Assembly (NCBI RefSeq): GCF_026410285.1
Contig: NZ_JAPMLP010000008.1
Coordinates: 159,702-223,701 of the forward strand
Direction of reading: 5' to 3'
From: Sulfitobacter sp. F26169L
GTDB lineage: Bacteria > Pseudomonadota > Alphaproteobacteria > Rhodobacterales > Rhodobacteraceae
DNA: 64,000 bases
In this document: positions 9,175 through 18,916 of the stretch, in pieces
Numbering within the stretch: position 1 is the stretch's first letter
Layout of the letters: each line of letters opens with the position of its first letter
Made by a program: the position numbers and the translations under genes
Notes under the pieces: generated by a model
Database searches by the model: none
What the model was told of the DNA's origin: nothing
What the model saw: only the letters and a program-made list of their open reading frames with translations

Positions 9175-10095
9175 TCACTCCGAAAGGGCGGGTGTCGTCT
9201 CCGCCTCTGTCGATGGTGGCGCGTCGGAATAGACCGGAGTTCCAGAAATAACCTCCGGTTTGTCCTCCAGCTTGGTTGTCCCGTGATGGCGCAAGACGCG
9301 CAGAAACTCCAGCCGCTCGAAATCGGCGGCAAGGCGCACACGCAGTCGCCCCCCTGGATCGGCGGCGATTTGACCGATCAGCAAATCAGCGGGAAAAACG
9401 CCGCCATCGCCGGAACTGATAACCCGATCACCGGGGCGCACCAGATCGGGGTTTTCCAGAAAATCAATGGGGGGTGCGGATGTGTTATCGCCCGCAACAA
9501 TCGCACGCTGGCCCGAGGGTTGGATAACAACGGGAATCCGGCTGGAGGCATCGGTCAGCAAAATCACCCGGGCTGTATTCTCGCCAACGCCGGAAATACG
9601 ACCTACAAGGCCGATCCCGTCCATCGTGGCCCAGCCTTCCACCAGCCCGTCCCGCGCCCCGACATTCAGCAGAACCGACTGCCGGAAAGGAGAGCCTGAG
9701 TCAGCCAGCACGACACCGGTGACATAGGTCAGGCGCGGATCGAGCCGCACTTTGTTGAGGTCCAGCAAGCGGGCGTTTTCCTGCTCCAGTTGCAAGGCCG
9801 CTTCTTTCCACGTCTGCATGCGCCGCAATTCCGAGCGCAATTCACGGTTCTGATCTGACAGACGTTGATAGCTTTGAAAATCACGCAGAAGGTTCACCGT
9901 TCCTGTGACCGGTGCCATTGCCCAGTCTAGGTTCGGAATCAGGCTATCGGTCACCTGCGAGCGGAACCGCTCAACCCGCGGGCTGTCGATGCGCCATAGG
10001 ATGAAAATCGCTGCCAACACCAGCGCCAGCACAGCCGTGAGCAACCGGCGCAGAGGGCCGGTATAATCACTGGACTGATAGCGATCTTTGGCCAT
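9175..10095 (-). CDS. mreC: Rod shape-determining protein MreC
   Basis: A 306-residue bitopic protein. A short basic N terminus is followed by one membrane helix (about residues 15-35), a coiled-coil stretch (about 75-115, rich in Leu/Arg/Glu) and a periplasmic beta-rich MreC domain with GARDGLVEGW and GLVGRISGVG motifs. MreC links cytoplasmic MreB to the periplasmic PBP2 and stimulates the RodA-PBP2 complex. The C-terminal tail after about residue 270 is acidic and Thr/Pro/Glu-rich, probably disordered. It lies 85 bp downstream of mreB and three bases before mreD. Confidence 0.92.
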   Translation of the reverse strand: MAKDRYQSSDYTGPLRRLLTAVLALVLAAIFILWRIDSPRVERFRSQVTDSLIPNLDWAMAPVTGTVNLLRDFQSYQRLSDQNRELRSELRRMQTWKEAALQLEQENARLLDLNKVRLDPRLTYVTGVVLADSGSPFRQSVLLNVGARDGLVEGWATMDGIGLVGRISGVGENTARVILLTDASSRIPVVIQPSGQRAIVAGDNTSAPPIDFLENPDLVRPGDRVISSGDGGVFPADLLIGQIAADPGGRLRVRLAADFERLEFLRVLRHHGTTKLEDKPEVISGTPVYSDAPPSTEAETTPALSE

Positions 10096-10180
10096 GACGG
10101 CGTGACGCTCTCCTTGACGGGGCTGCTTTTGTGATGCCCTTCTTGGGCAGTGATGATTTAGGTGCGCCGGTTGCGGGCGC

Positions 10181-11992
<1,812 letters not shown>

Positions 11993-11995
11993 TTT

Positions 11996-12598
11996 CTATT
12001 CGGCGCTGATCTTGTCTGGGGCAAAGCCGCTACGGCGGCGCTTGCCATCGCGGCCCAGCGCGTAAGAGGTCAGGACAATGCCCAGCGTGGGTGCATAAAT
12101 CTTTTCGCGCGACGAAATCGGCAATTTGCCGGTTTCATATGTTTCGACAACCGACCAGACAGGATATTTGCATCCGCCAACCGTATGTGTGCCCTTGCCG
12201 CCTAGCCGCATGGTTACAGACCCTTTGTCGATGGTTTTTGTGCCGTCCAGTATTTCGATCCGGCTTCGCCAGACCTTCGTGTTGTCGAGGTTCTGGAGGG
12301 ATTTGGTATTGCGGCTGTACTTCATGGTCAGCACAGAGCGCGTGTCTTGGCGCTGCGCCACGGCAAGCGGATGCAGATAGGTCGAGCGTACACGCGTTGT
12401 CTTGCCGTTCCGCTTTACCCGCCGCTCGGATATCTGGGTATCGCCGCGATTGGTCAACAACACCGTCATAAACGGCGCGCTGCGGGTAAGGCGGATACCA
12501 TCCCCGTTCAGATCCGCGCGCGTCGGGCAGGATTTCGCCAGCGCTGGAAACGCCGTCACAAGGCAGAGGGCAAAGGCGGTCAGAAGGCTGCGGCGCAT
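11996..12598 (-). CDS. Exported protein of unknown function
   Basis: A 200-residue protein that I do not recognise. Residues 1-22 form a clear Sec signal peptide (RR, hydrophobic core LLTAFALCLVTAFPALA, AxA-type cleavage). Two cysteines (in KSCPTR and GGCKYP) could form a disulfide in the periplasm. The rest alternates short beta-like segments with many Arg/Lys/Thr, and an SREKIYAPTLGIVL stretch recalls periplasmic beta-sheet proteins. The ATG at 12598 has an AAAGGACA ribosome-binding site, which favours it over upstream codons. It is convergent with the VOC gene. Confidence 0.6.
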   Translation of the reverse strand: MRRSLLTAFALCLVTAFPALAKSCPTRADLNGDGIRLTRSAPFMTVLLTNRGDTQISERRVKRNGKTTRVRSTYLHPLAVAQRQDTRSVLTMKYSRNTKSLQNLDNTKVWRSRIEILDGTKTIDKGSVTMRLGGKGTHTVGGCKYPVWSVVETYETGKLPISSREKIYAPTLGIVLTSYALGRDGKRRRSGFAPDKISAE

Positions 12599-12673
12599 AA
12601 AGCTGTCCTTTGAATGTGAAGGCCCGGGTTTGACCAAGCATGTGATTTGCAGAGCAGGGCGCGTTTACGCAAA

Positions 12674-12708
12674 CCGCCGCCGCGGGCCAGCGTTGTGACC
12701 TGCGGCGG
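12674..12708 (-). terminator. Candidate terminator downstream of leuA
   Basis: On the minus strand a seven-base GC-only stem (CCGCCGC/GCGGCGG) encloses a 21-base loop just after the leuA stop and is followed by TTTGCG. The loop is long and the T-run short, so this may be only a weak or Rho-assisted terminator. Confidence 0.4.
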
Positions 12709-12715
12709 CATAACG

Positions 12716-14308
12716 TTAACTCACGTCTTTATAGCTGACTTCGCGCTTGTCAGAGCCGCTTTTTTCGCGGCGCACCAACAGGTTGTTGAGTGCGTGAATA
12801 TACGCGCGCGCCGAAGCCACCACTGTATCAGTGTCCGCTGACTGCCCTGTTACGATCTTGTCGTTCTCTTCAAGCCGTACTGAAACGGTGGCCTGCGCAT
12901 CGGTGCCTTCGGTAACAGCAGCAACCTGATACAACTGCAAGCGGGCGGAATGCTCTACCAATGCCTTGATACACTTGAACGATGCATCAACCGGTCCGTC
13001 ACCGGACTGCTCGGTGCTATGCTCCACGCCATCAACGATCAGGGTCATCTTGGCTTCGTTCGGGCCGTCTGTGCCACAGACGACATGCATTGATTTCAGC
13101 TTGATCCGGTCTGCTTCGGGGTCGGATGATGTCCGCATAAGCGCGACAAGGTCGTCATCATACACCTCCTTTTTGCGATCGGCGAGTTCCTTGAACCGCA
13201 CAAAGACATCCTTCAACTGGTTGTCACCCAACTGATATCCGAGGTTTTCCAGCTTTGAGCGCAGCGCGGCGCGGCCAGAGTGTTTGCCCATCACAATGTT
13301 GGTTTCGGACAGGCCGACATGTTCGGGGCGCATGATCTCGAATGTCTCGGCGTTTTTCAGCATGCCGTCCTGATGGATACCGCTTTCGTGGGCAAACGCG
13401 TTTTTGCCGACAATCGCTTTGTTGAACTGCACGGCAAAGCCGCTCACTGCGGCGACGCGGCGCGAGATGTTCATCAGCTTGGTGCTGTCAACGCCGGTCT
13501 GGAATGGCATGATGTCGTTGCGCACTTTCAGGGCCATGACGACTTCTTCCAATGCGGTATTGCCTGCACGTTCGCCCAGACCGTTGATGGTACATTCGAT
13601 CTGGCGCGCGCCTGCCTCTACTGCGGCAAGGCTGTTGGCGGTCGCCATGCCCAAATCGTTGTGGCAATGGGTGGCAAAAACGATCTCGTCCGCGCCGGGA
13701 ACACGTTCAAGCAGCATGGCAATCAGCGCGGCACTTTCGCGGGGCGCAGTATATCCGACAGTGTCGGGAATGTTGATTGTGGTGGCACCCGCCTTGATCG
13801 CAATCTCGACCGTGCGGCACAGAAAATCCGCTTCGGTGCGGGTGGCATCCATGGGCGACCATTGCACATTTTCGCAAAGGTTGCGCGCATGTGTGACCGT
13901 TTCGTGAATGCGGTTCGCCATCTGGTCCATATCAAGGTTCGGGATGGCGCGGTGCAGCGGCGAGGTGCCGATAAACGTGTGGATGCGCGGGTTCACGGCG
14001 TGTTTGATCGCCTCCCAGCAGCGGTCGATATCGGGAAGCTGCGCACGCGCAAGCCCGCAAATCTGGGCGTTTTTTGCTTGGCGGGCAATTTCGGAAACGG
14101 CAGCAAAATCACCGTCGGACGCGATTGGGAAACCCGCCTCGATGATATCGACACCCATTTCATCCAGTAATTGCGCGATTTCCAACTTTTCGGCGTGGGA
14201 CATCGTAGCGCCGGGCGATTGCTCTCCGTCGCGCAACGTTGTGTCAAAGATCAACACACGGTCCTGGGTCACACCTGTGGCAAGGGATTTTATTGTCGGG
14301 TCTGTCAT
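12716..14308 (-). CDS. leuA: 2-isopropylmalate synthase
   Basis: A 530-residue LeuA that condenses acetyl-CoA with 2-oxoisovalerate, the first committed step of leucine synthesis. The TIM-barrel domain shows DTTLRDGEQSPG (metal Asp and catalytic Arg), GFPIAS, HCHNDLG (metal His pair), GLGERAGN and HESGIHQDG. The C-terminal roughly 130 residues form the LeuA dimer/regulatory domain used for leucine feedback inhibition. The ATG at 14308 starts just before the conserved barrel, and the further upstream codons lie inside the leader region. Expression is probably controlled by the leader peptide and alternative hairpins 80-160 bases upstream. Confidence 0.95.
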   Translation of the reverse strand: MTDPTIKSLATGVTQDRVLIFDTTLRDGEQSPGATMSHAEKLEIAQLLDEMGVDIIEAGFPIASDGDFAAVSEIARQAKNAQICGLARAQLPDIDRCWEAIKHAVNPRIHTFIGTSPLHRAIPNLDMDQMANRIHETVTHARNLCENVQWSPMDATRTEADFLCRTVEIAIKAGATTINIPDTVGYTAPRESAALIAMLLERVPGADEIVFATHCHNDLGMATANSLAAVEAGARQIECTINGLGERAGNTALEEVVMALKVRNDIMPFQTGVDSTKLMNISRRVAAVSGFAVQFNKAIVGKNAFAHESGIHQDGMLKNAETFEIMRPEHVGLSETNIVMGKHSGRAALRSKLENLGYQLGDNQLKDVFVRFKELADRKKEVYDDDLVALMRTSSDPEADRIKLKSMHVVCGTDGPNEAKMTLIVDGVEHSTEQSGDGPVDASFKCIKALVEHSARLQLYQVAAVTEGTDAQATVSVRLEENDKIVTGQSADTDTVVASARAYIHALNNLLVRREKSGSDKREVSYKDVS

Positions 14309-14344
14309 GTAATTGGCTTTCTCTTGTCTGCTGTAGCTGTTTTT

Positions 14345-14395
14345 GGCGCGCGGCACATCCCTCTGAGCGGGCGCGCCGAACGGCACGCTCAGAGG
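14345..14395 (-). promoter_or_regulatory. Alternative hairpins of the leuA leader (candidate attenuator)
   Basis: On the minus strand a perfect 10-bp stem joins 14386-14395 (CCTCTGAGCG) with 14360-14369 (CGCTCAGAGG). A second stem joins 14371-14377 (GGCGCGC) with 14345-14351 (GCGCGCC). Each second-stem arm lies on a different side of the first stem's downstream arm, so the two cannot form together. The leader peptide stop codon is inside the first stem. There is no U-run after either stem, so the output mechanism (Rho, translation or pausing) is unknown. Confidence 0.6.
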
Positions 14396-14469
14396 CGGGC
14401 TAGCAGCAGGGCACGTAGCAATGGCGCAGAAAAGCGCGCAGAAATCTGACTATGTGCAATATTATTCAT
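14389..14469 (-). CDS. leuL: leuA leader peptide
   Basis: A 26-codon reading frame ending in A-P-L-L-R-A-L-L-L-A-R-L-stop: six of the last ten residues are leucine, read by TTG, CTA, CTG, CTG, CTA and CTC. CTA is normally rare in a high-GC genome, so its double use fits a leucine sensor. The frame lies 80 bases upstream of leuA on the same strand and ends within a perfect hairpin, the arrangement used for ribosome-mediated attenuation of leucine operons in Proteobacteria. A TATAAAT at 14476-14482 sits only a few bases before the ATG, so the peptide may be made from a nearly leaderless mRNA; that point is inference. Too short to confirm by homology. Confidence 0.65.
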   Translation of the reverse strand: MNNIAHSQISARFSAPLLRALLLARL

Positions 14470-14587
14470 AGACTCATTTATAACGGCGGTTTTGCGGATG
14501 GGAAGGGGGATATGACTCTTTGTTGGCATTGCGCAAAACTGCTGAAATCCCGTTGATCCCAAGGTTGCGCGCGCTACCTCGCGGTAC

Positions 14588-15253
14588 ATGGGCAGATATT
14601 TGGTGATAGGCGCTTCGGGCGGCATTGGTTCGGCGCTGGTTGCAGCGCTGACAGAACGGGGCGTGCAGGTGGTGCCGCTGTCGCGGTCGGCCGACGGATT
14701 CGACATTACAGACGAGGCATCGGTCGATGCCCATCTGGACGCGCTTGAAGGGCAGTTTGACGGGATCATCATCGCTACCGGCGCGTTGGAGGTTGACGGG
14801 GCAACGCCGGAAAAAACCGTCAAGGCGGTAAGCGCGCAGGCGATGGCAGACCAGTTTGCCCTTAACGCGACCGGTCCCGCGCTGGTGCTGCGTCACGCCG
14901 CGCGCCTGTTGCCGCGTGAGGGGGCCAGCGTGTGCGCCGTGCTGACAGCGCGTGTCGGATCGATCGGAGATAATCGCATCGGCGGCTGGACCAGCTACCG
15001 CGCGGCCAAAGCGGCTGCAAACCAGATAGTGCACACCACAGCGATAGAGCTTGCCCGCACGCACCCCGATCTGGTCTGTGTCGCGATCCACCCCGGCACG
15101 GTGAAAACCCCGTTCACCGCCAAATATCTGGCGCGACATCCTGCTGTGCCCGCGGATGAAGCCGCTGACAATATCTTGGACGTCCTACAGGGGCTGACCC
15201 CGGATCAATCCGGCGGTTTCTACGACTGGGCGGGAAAAGAGGTGGCTTGGTGA
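14588..15253 (+). CDS. Short-chain dehydrogenase/reductase family protein
   Basis: A 221-residue SDR. The N-terminal IGASGGIGSAL loop binds NAD(P), IIATGAL replaces the NAG strand motif, and SYRAAKAAANQ carries the catalytic Tyr and Lys (YxxxK). The C-terminal HPGTVKTPF segment is typical of SDRs. It is most like the CsgA/C-factor group, and the substrate is unknown. The GTG start of the photolyase gene overlaps its stop (GTGA), so both are translated from one mRNA. No strong ribosome-binding site is visible before the ATG. Confidence 0.82.
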   Translation: MGRYLVIGASGGIGSALVAALTERGVQVVPLSRSADGFDITDEASVDAHLDALEGQFDGIIIATGALEVDGATPEKTVKAVSAQAMADQFALNATGPALVLRHAARLLPREGASVCAVLTARVGSIGDNRIGGWTSYRAAKAAANQIVHTTAIELARTHPDLVCVAIHPGTVKTPFTAKYLARHPAVPADEAADNILDVLQGLTPDQSGGFYDWAGKEVAW

Positions 15254-16776
15254 GCCGTCTTATCCTTGTGCTGGGGGACCAGTTGAGTGAAAAGCTAAGC
15301 GCGCTGCGCGAAGGTGACCGCACAACAGACACCGTTGTCATGGCAGAGGTGAAGGACGAAGCGACATATGTGCGCCACCATCCGAAAAAGATTGCGCTGA
15401 TTTTCAGCGCGATGCGCAAATTCGCCAGCGTGCTGGAGGATGACGGATGGCTCGTAGCCTACACACAATTGGACGACACGGAAAATGCGGGGTCTATTGT
15501 GGGGGAGCTTCTGCGCCGTGCAGAGCAAACCGGCGCGGCAGAGGTAATCTGCACAGAGCCGGGGGAGTGGCGCCTGATCAACAAGCTGACCCATGCACCG
15601 ATCAAAACCACATTGCTGCCCGATGACCGCTTTATCGCTTCGCATGGCGAATTCGAGGCATGGGCCGACGGGCGCAAGGCTCTGCGGATGGAGTATTTCT
15701 ATCGCGACATGCGGCGTAAGACGGGCCTGTTGATGGAGGGTGACGAGCCTGCCGGAGGGCAGTGGAATTTTGATCATGATAACCGCAAACGCGCGCCTGC
15801 CGACATAGACGCAAAGGGGCCGCTGCGGTTTGAGCCGGACAATATCACAGGCGATGTTCTGGCCTTGGTCGAGACGCAGTTTGATACCCATTTCGGAGAG
15901 CTGCGCCCGTTCTGGTTTGCCACGACACGCGCGCAGGCGCTTGAGGCGCTTGATCATTTTATCAAACACTCCCTGCCCGGATTCGGGGATTATCAGGATG
16001 CTATGCTGCACGACGAGGCGTTCCTGTTCCACGCGATCATCTCGCCCTACCTCAACATCGGCCTCCTGGGGCCGCTGGAGGTTTGCCAAGCTGCGGAAAA
16101 GGCGTACACCGATGGCATCGCCCCGATCAACGCGGTTGAGGGGTTCATCCGGCAGATTATCGGCTGGCGGGAATACGTGCGCGGCATCTATTTTCTGGAA
16201 GGGCCGGAATACGCGAAGCGCAATGTCCTGAAGCAAACCCGCGATTTGCCGGCAATGTACTGGGGCGGGGAAACCGGGATGGCATGTATGAAAGCCGCAG
16301 TAAGCCAGACTGCGCAGCACGCCTATGCCCACCACATCCAGCGTCTGATGGTAACCGGCAACTTTGCGCTAATCGCAGGCATAGATCCCGCGCAGGTGTC
16401 TGACTGGTATCTCGAGGTTTACGCGGATGCGTTCGAATGGGTCGAAGCGCCCAACGTGGTGGGGATGAGCCAGTTTGCCGATGGCGGGGTGATCGCGTCA
16501 AAACCATACGTATCATCGGGCGCCTACATCAACCGGATGTCGGATTATTGCAAAGGCTGCGCGTATAAAGTGAGCCAGAAAACAGGCGAGGGCGCATGCC
16601 CGTTCAATACACTTTACTGGCACTTTCTGGACCGTCACCGCGACCGGTTTTCCGGCAATCCACGGATGGGCAACATGTACCGCACTTGGGAACGGATGGA
16701 TGAAGACAAGCGCAAAACGGTGCTGCAAGATGCCGAGGCCGTTCTGGCAAAGCTGGATGCGGGCGAGGTGGTGTGA
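15250..16776 (+). CDS. Iron-sulfur bacterial cryptochrome/photolyase (FeS-BCP, PhrB type)
   Basis: A 508-residue flavoprotein of the PhrB/CryB group, which repairs UV (6-4) photoproducts or acts as a blue-light sensor. The N terminus (LILVLGDQLS) starts the antenna-binding alpha/beta domain, and the helical C-terminal half binds FAD. Four cysteines at 346, 434, 437 and 450 (GMACM, YCKGC, GACPF) reproduce the spacing of the 4Fe-4S ligands of Agrobacterium PhrB (350, 438, 441, 454 as I recall them), which is strong evidence for the cluster. The GTG at 15250 was chosen because it overlaps the SDR stop. Repair versus photoreceptor role cannot be told from sequence. Confidence 0.92.
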   Translation: MSRLILVLGDQLSEKLSALREGDRTTDTVVMAEVKDEATYVRHHPKKIALIFSAMRKFASVLEDDGWLVAYTQLDDTENAGSIVGELLRRAEQTGAAEVICTEPGEWRLINKLTHAPIKTTLLPDDRFIASHGEFEAWADGRKALRMEYFYRDMRRKTGLLMEGDEPAGGQWNFDHDNRKRAPADIDAKGPLRFEPDNITGDVLALVETQFDTHFGELRPFWFATTRAQALEALDHFIKHSLPGFGDYQDAMLHDEAFLFHAIISPYLNIGLLGPLEVCQAAEKAYTDGIAPINAVEGFIRQIIGWREYVRGIYFLEGPEYAKRNVLKQTRDLPAMYWGGETGMACMKAAVSQTAQHAYAHHIQRLMVTGNFALIAGIDPAQVSDWYLEVYADAFEWVEAPNVVGMSQFADGGVIASKPYVSSGAYINRMSDYCKGCAYKVSQKTGEGACPFNTLYWHFLDRHRDRFSGNPRMGNMYRTWERMDEDKRKTVLQDAEAVLAKLDAGEVV

Positions 16777-16870
16777 CGCCAAAGCGATCTTTTTTGTGCG
16801 ACCGCCCCAGTTTTGCCGCGCGATGATGTGAGGCTCACTCTATCGACCGATAGCAGGAGAGCAGCGATCA

Positions 16871-17383
16871 ATGCCCGATTTCAATCCGTTTCGAAATTTC
16901 TTTGCACGACTCCCGTGGTATGGAGGTATCGCAATGGCCTGCGCCATGATCCCGACCAGTGGATATGCCACCGAGGTGAAACGGACCCTCGAATTTGACT
17001 ACTATCTCGTAAACGGCAATTCCCTCGCGCAGATCGCGAAAAATATGTCGTCCAAAGGTCCGAAAAAGAAATGGGCACTTACGGCCTGGACCGTAAACTC
17101 GTCGGCCGGTTGTGATGTTAGCGTCGATATTCAGGTCACCATGCCAAAGCTGCTTGGCTCCGGCGGGCTGAGTGACGTTGACAGGCTGAAGTTAGCAAAA
17201 ATGATAATCGCCCTGCGCGCCCATGAGATGCAGCATGTGGCAATTGCAACCTACACCGCTGAAGAAATCAAGCGCCACAATTGTGTCGGGACGGGTGCGA
17301 TCACGAAATACTGGAAGCTGAAAAACCGTGAATTCGACCAACGGACGAAATCGGGAAAGCTGGAAGGCGTGACGCTGGAATAA
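16871..17383 (+). CDS. DUF922-family secreted protein, putative zinc metalloprotease
   Basis: A 170-residue protein with a hydrophobic N-terminal segment (about 15-34, ending SGYATEV) that looks like an export signal. The mature part matches the DUF922 pattern: an FDYYLVNG strand, TAWTV, then a helix with RAHEMQH, an HExxH-like HEMQH zinc motif around residues 118-122. Such proteins are annotated as predicted secreted Zn-dependent proteases, with no activity proven as far as I know. A good CAGGAG site precedes the ATG. A small 14-bp palindrome (CTATCGACCGATAG, 16840-16853) lies just upstream. Confidence 0.72.
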   Translation: MPDFNPFRNFFARLPWYGGIAMACAMIPTSGYATEVKRTLEFDYYLVNGNSLAQIAKNMSSKGPKKKWALTAWTVNSSAGCDVSVDIQVTMPKLLGSGGLSDVDRLKLAKMIIALRAHEMQHVAIATYTAEEIKRHNCVGTGAITKYWKLKNREFDQRTKSGKLEGVTLE

Positions 17384-17420
17384 TCACCCATAGCGTGCAG
17401 CTTTTCGGTAGTCTGCCATC

Positions 17421-17765
17421 TTAGCCATGTGTTTCCTTGCTGTCTTCGGGCGCTTCTTCGCGATCAAACATGCCATAGTCGCGGATCACATGGGCAATGC
17501 GCAGGTGGTAATCTGTGAAGATGTCAGCGCGGCCAGATTTTTGCGCCACGCGGTGTTTGCTTAGGCGGCGCCAATTCGCGACGGCTTCTTCATCACGAAA
17601 GAATGATAGCGACAGCAATTTGTCGGGATTTGTAAGGCTCTGAAACCGTTCGACGGAAATGAAACCGTCTATCTCATCCACCAGCGGACGCATAGCTGCG
17701 GCAATGTCGAGGTATTCGGCCTTGCGGTCGGGGTCGGGCATGACTTCGAAGATAACTGCGATCAT
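17421..17765 (-). CDS. Antibiotic biosynthesis monooxygenase (ABM) domain protein
   Basis: A 114-residue single-domain protein with the dimeric alpha/beta-barrel ABM fold: MIAVIFEVMPDP, a GFISVERF strand, LSLSFFRDEEAV and ANWRRLSKH. Members are cofactor-free monooxygenases, haem-degrading enzymes or uncharacterised proteins, so the activity here is unknown. Its ATG overlaps the stop of the upstream NIPSNAP gene by four bases. The two small barrel proteins probably act together and face an ArsR-type regulator. Confidence 0.8.
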   Translation of the reverse strand: MIAVIFEVMPDPDRKAEYLDIAAAMRPLVDEIDGFISVERFQSLTNPDKLLSLSFFRDEEAVANWRRLSKHRVAQKSGRADIFTDYHLRIAHVIRDYGMFDREEAPEDSKETHG

Positions 17766-18085
17766 TGGTGTTCTCCATGGGGTGCAGAGGCGAGGGTGAG
17801 GAAGGTGCGGTCTTCACGCAAGAGAAACTTCTCGGCTTGGGCAAATTCGTAATTCTCGCGGCCCAGTGGATCAGCGGCAAGGCGGGTGCGGTAGGCTTCG
17901 TACTCAGCGAGCGAAGGGATATTATAGATGCCATAGGCCAGGGTGGAGGAGCCTTCGTGCGGTGCGTAATATCCCACCAAATCCGCGCCGCAACGCGGTA
18001 TGGCTTGGCCCCAGTTGCGCGCATAATGTTGGAATTGCGCCTTTTTGGTCGGGTCGATCTGATAGCGGATAATACAGGTGAGCAT
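17762..18085 (-). CDS. NIPSNAP-family protein
   Basis: A 107-residue NIPSNAP-domain protein of the dimeric alpha/beta-barrel superfamily. Recognisable parts are an IIRYQIDPTKK start, LVGYYAPHEGSS, the AYGIYNIPSLAEYEAYR segment and a C-terminal RENYEFAQ helix. The bacterial role is unclear. It is translationally coupled to the ABM gene and divergent from an ArsR-family regulator across a 70-bp gap that should hold both promoters. Control by that regulator is inference. Confidence 0.82.
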   Translation of the reverse strand: MLTCIIRYQIDPTKKAQFQHYARNWGQAIPRCGADLVGYYAPHEGSSTLAYGIYNIPSLAEYEAYRTRLAADPLGRENYEFAQAEKFLLREDRTFLTLASAPHGEHQ

Positions 18086-18155
18086 TTGTTTTCCTTTTTG
18101 TGTGATCGCTGTCTAGCGCGTTGCCGCACACCAATGCTTCGGTTACGGTCGAAGT

Positions 18156-18842
18156 ATGAAAGAAGGTCCGGATATCGCGCGTATCGCATCCCTGATCGGT
18201 GATCCGGCACGTGCAAACATTCTTGGCGCGCTGATGACGGGCAAGGCGCTGACGGCGACCGAACTGGCAGGCGAGGCGGGTGTAACCGTGCAAACCGCCA
18301 GCACGCATCTATCCAAGCTGGAGGTCGGTGGCCTGACAGTGGTGCGCAAATCAGGGCGGCATAAATACATTTCATTGGCAGGGCCGGATGTGGCCGAAGT
18401 GCTTGAGGCCCTGATGGGGCTGGCCGCGGGTGCAGGGCATATGCGCACGCGTACCGGACCCGCCGACAGTGTGCTGCGCGACGCGCGGGTGTGCTATAAT
18501 CATCTGGCTGGATCGCAGGGCATCGCGATGTTCGATGCCATGGTCGCGCGGGGCTTTTTGCAAGTAAACGGTGATGTGATCACGCTGACACCTGCCGGAA
18601 ATGACTTTGTCACAGGTTTCGGTGTGGATCTGGCAGCGCTGCAACGCGCCCGCGCGCCGGTTTGCCGTGCCTGTCTGGACTGGAGCGCGCGGCGCACCCA
18701 TCTGGCGGGTGGGTTGGGCCGCGCCTTGCTGGCCAGGATCGAAGTCTTGGGTTGGGCCAAGCGGCAAAGCGGCAGCCGCGCCGTGCGTTTTACCACCGCA
18801 GGGCGCGGGGCGTTTAGGGCACAGTTCGGGATTAAAGATTAA
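18156..18842 (+). CDS. ArsR-family winged-helix transcriptional regulator
   Basis: A 228-residue regulator with an N-terminal ArsR winged helix (residues about 5-85: IASLIGDPARANILGAL, TATELAGEAGVTVQTASTHLSKL, GRHKYISL) and a C-terminal domain of unknown fold. Three cysteines lie in the C-terminal half (CYNH, CRACLDW), so metal or redox sensing is possible but not shown. It is divergent from the NIPSNAP-ABM pair and probably controls that pair and itself. Confidence 0.85.
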   Translation: MKEGPDIARIASLIGDPARANILGALMTGKALTATELAGEAGVTVQTASTHLSKLEVGGLTVVRKSGRHKYISLAGPDVAEVLEALMGLAAGAGHMRTRTGPADSVLRDARVCYNHLAGSQGIAMFDAMVARGFLQVNGDVITLTPAGNDFVTGFGVDLAALQRARAPVCRACLDWSARRTHLAGGLGRALLARIEVLGWAKRQSGSRAVRFTTAGRGAFRAQFGIKD

Positions 18843-18916
18843 CGGGCGGGATTGTGACGCGCGCGCGCATCTGCAACCTTTCGTCGCAATCAGCAGTTAA
18901 TTAAAAAGAAGATAAT

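Noticed and set aside
13280..14170. Long open frame antisense to leuA (about 296 codons)
   Set aside because: It mirrors the conserved leuA frame and gives no recognisable protein; such antisense frames are common at high GC.
15247..15249. TTG as start of the photolyase gene
   Set aside because: The adjacent GTG at 15250 overlaps the SDR stop and fits the family N terminus better.
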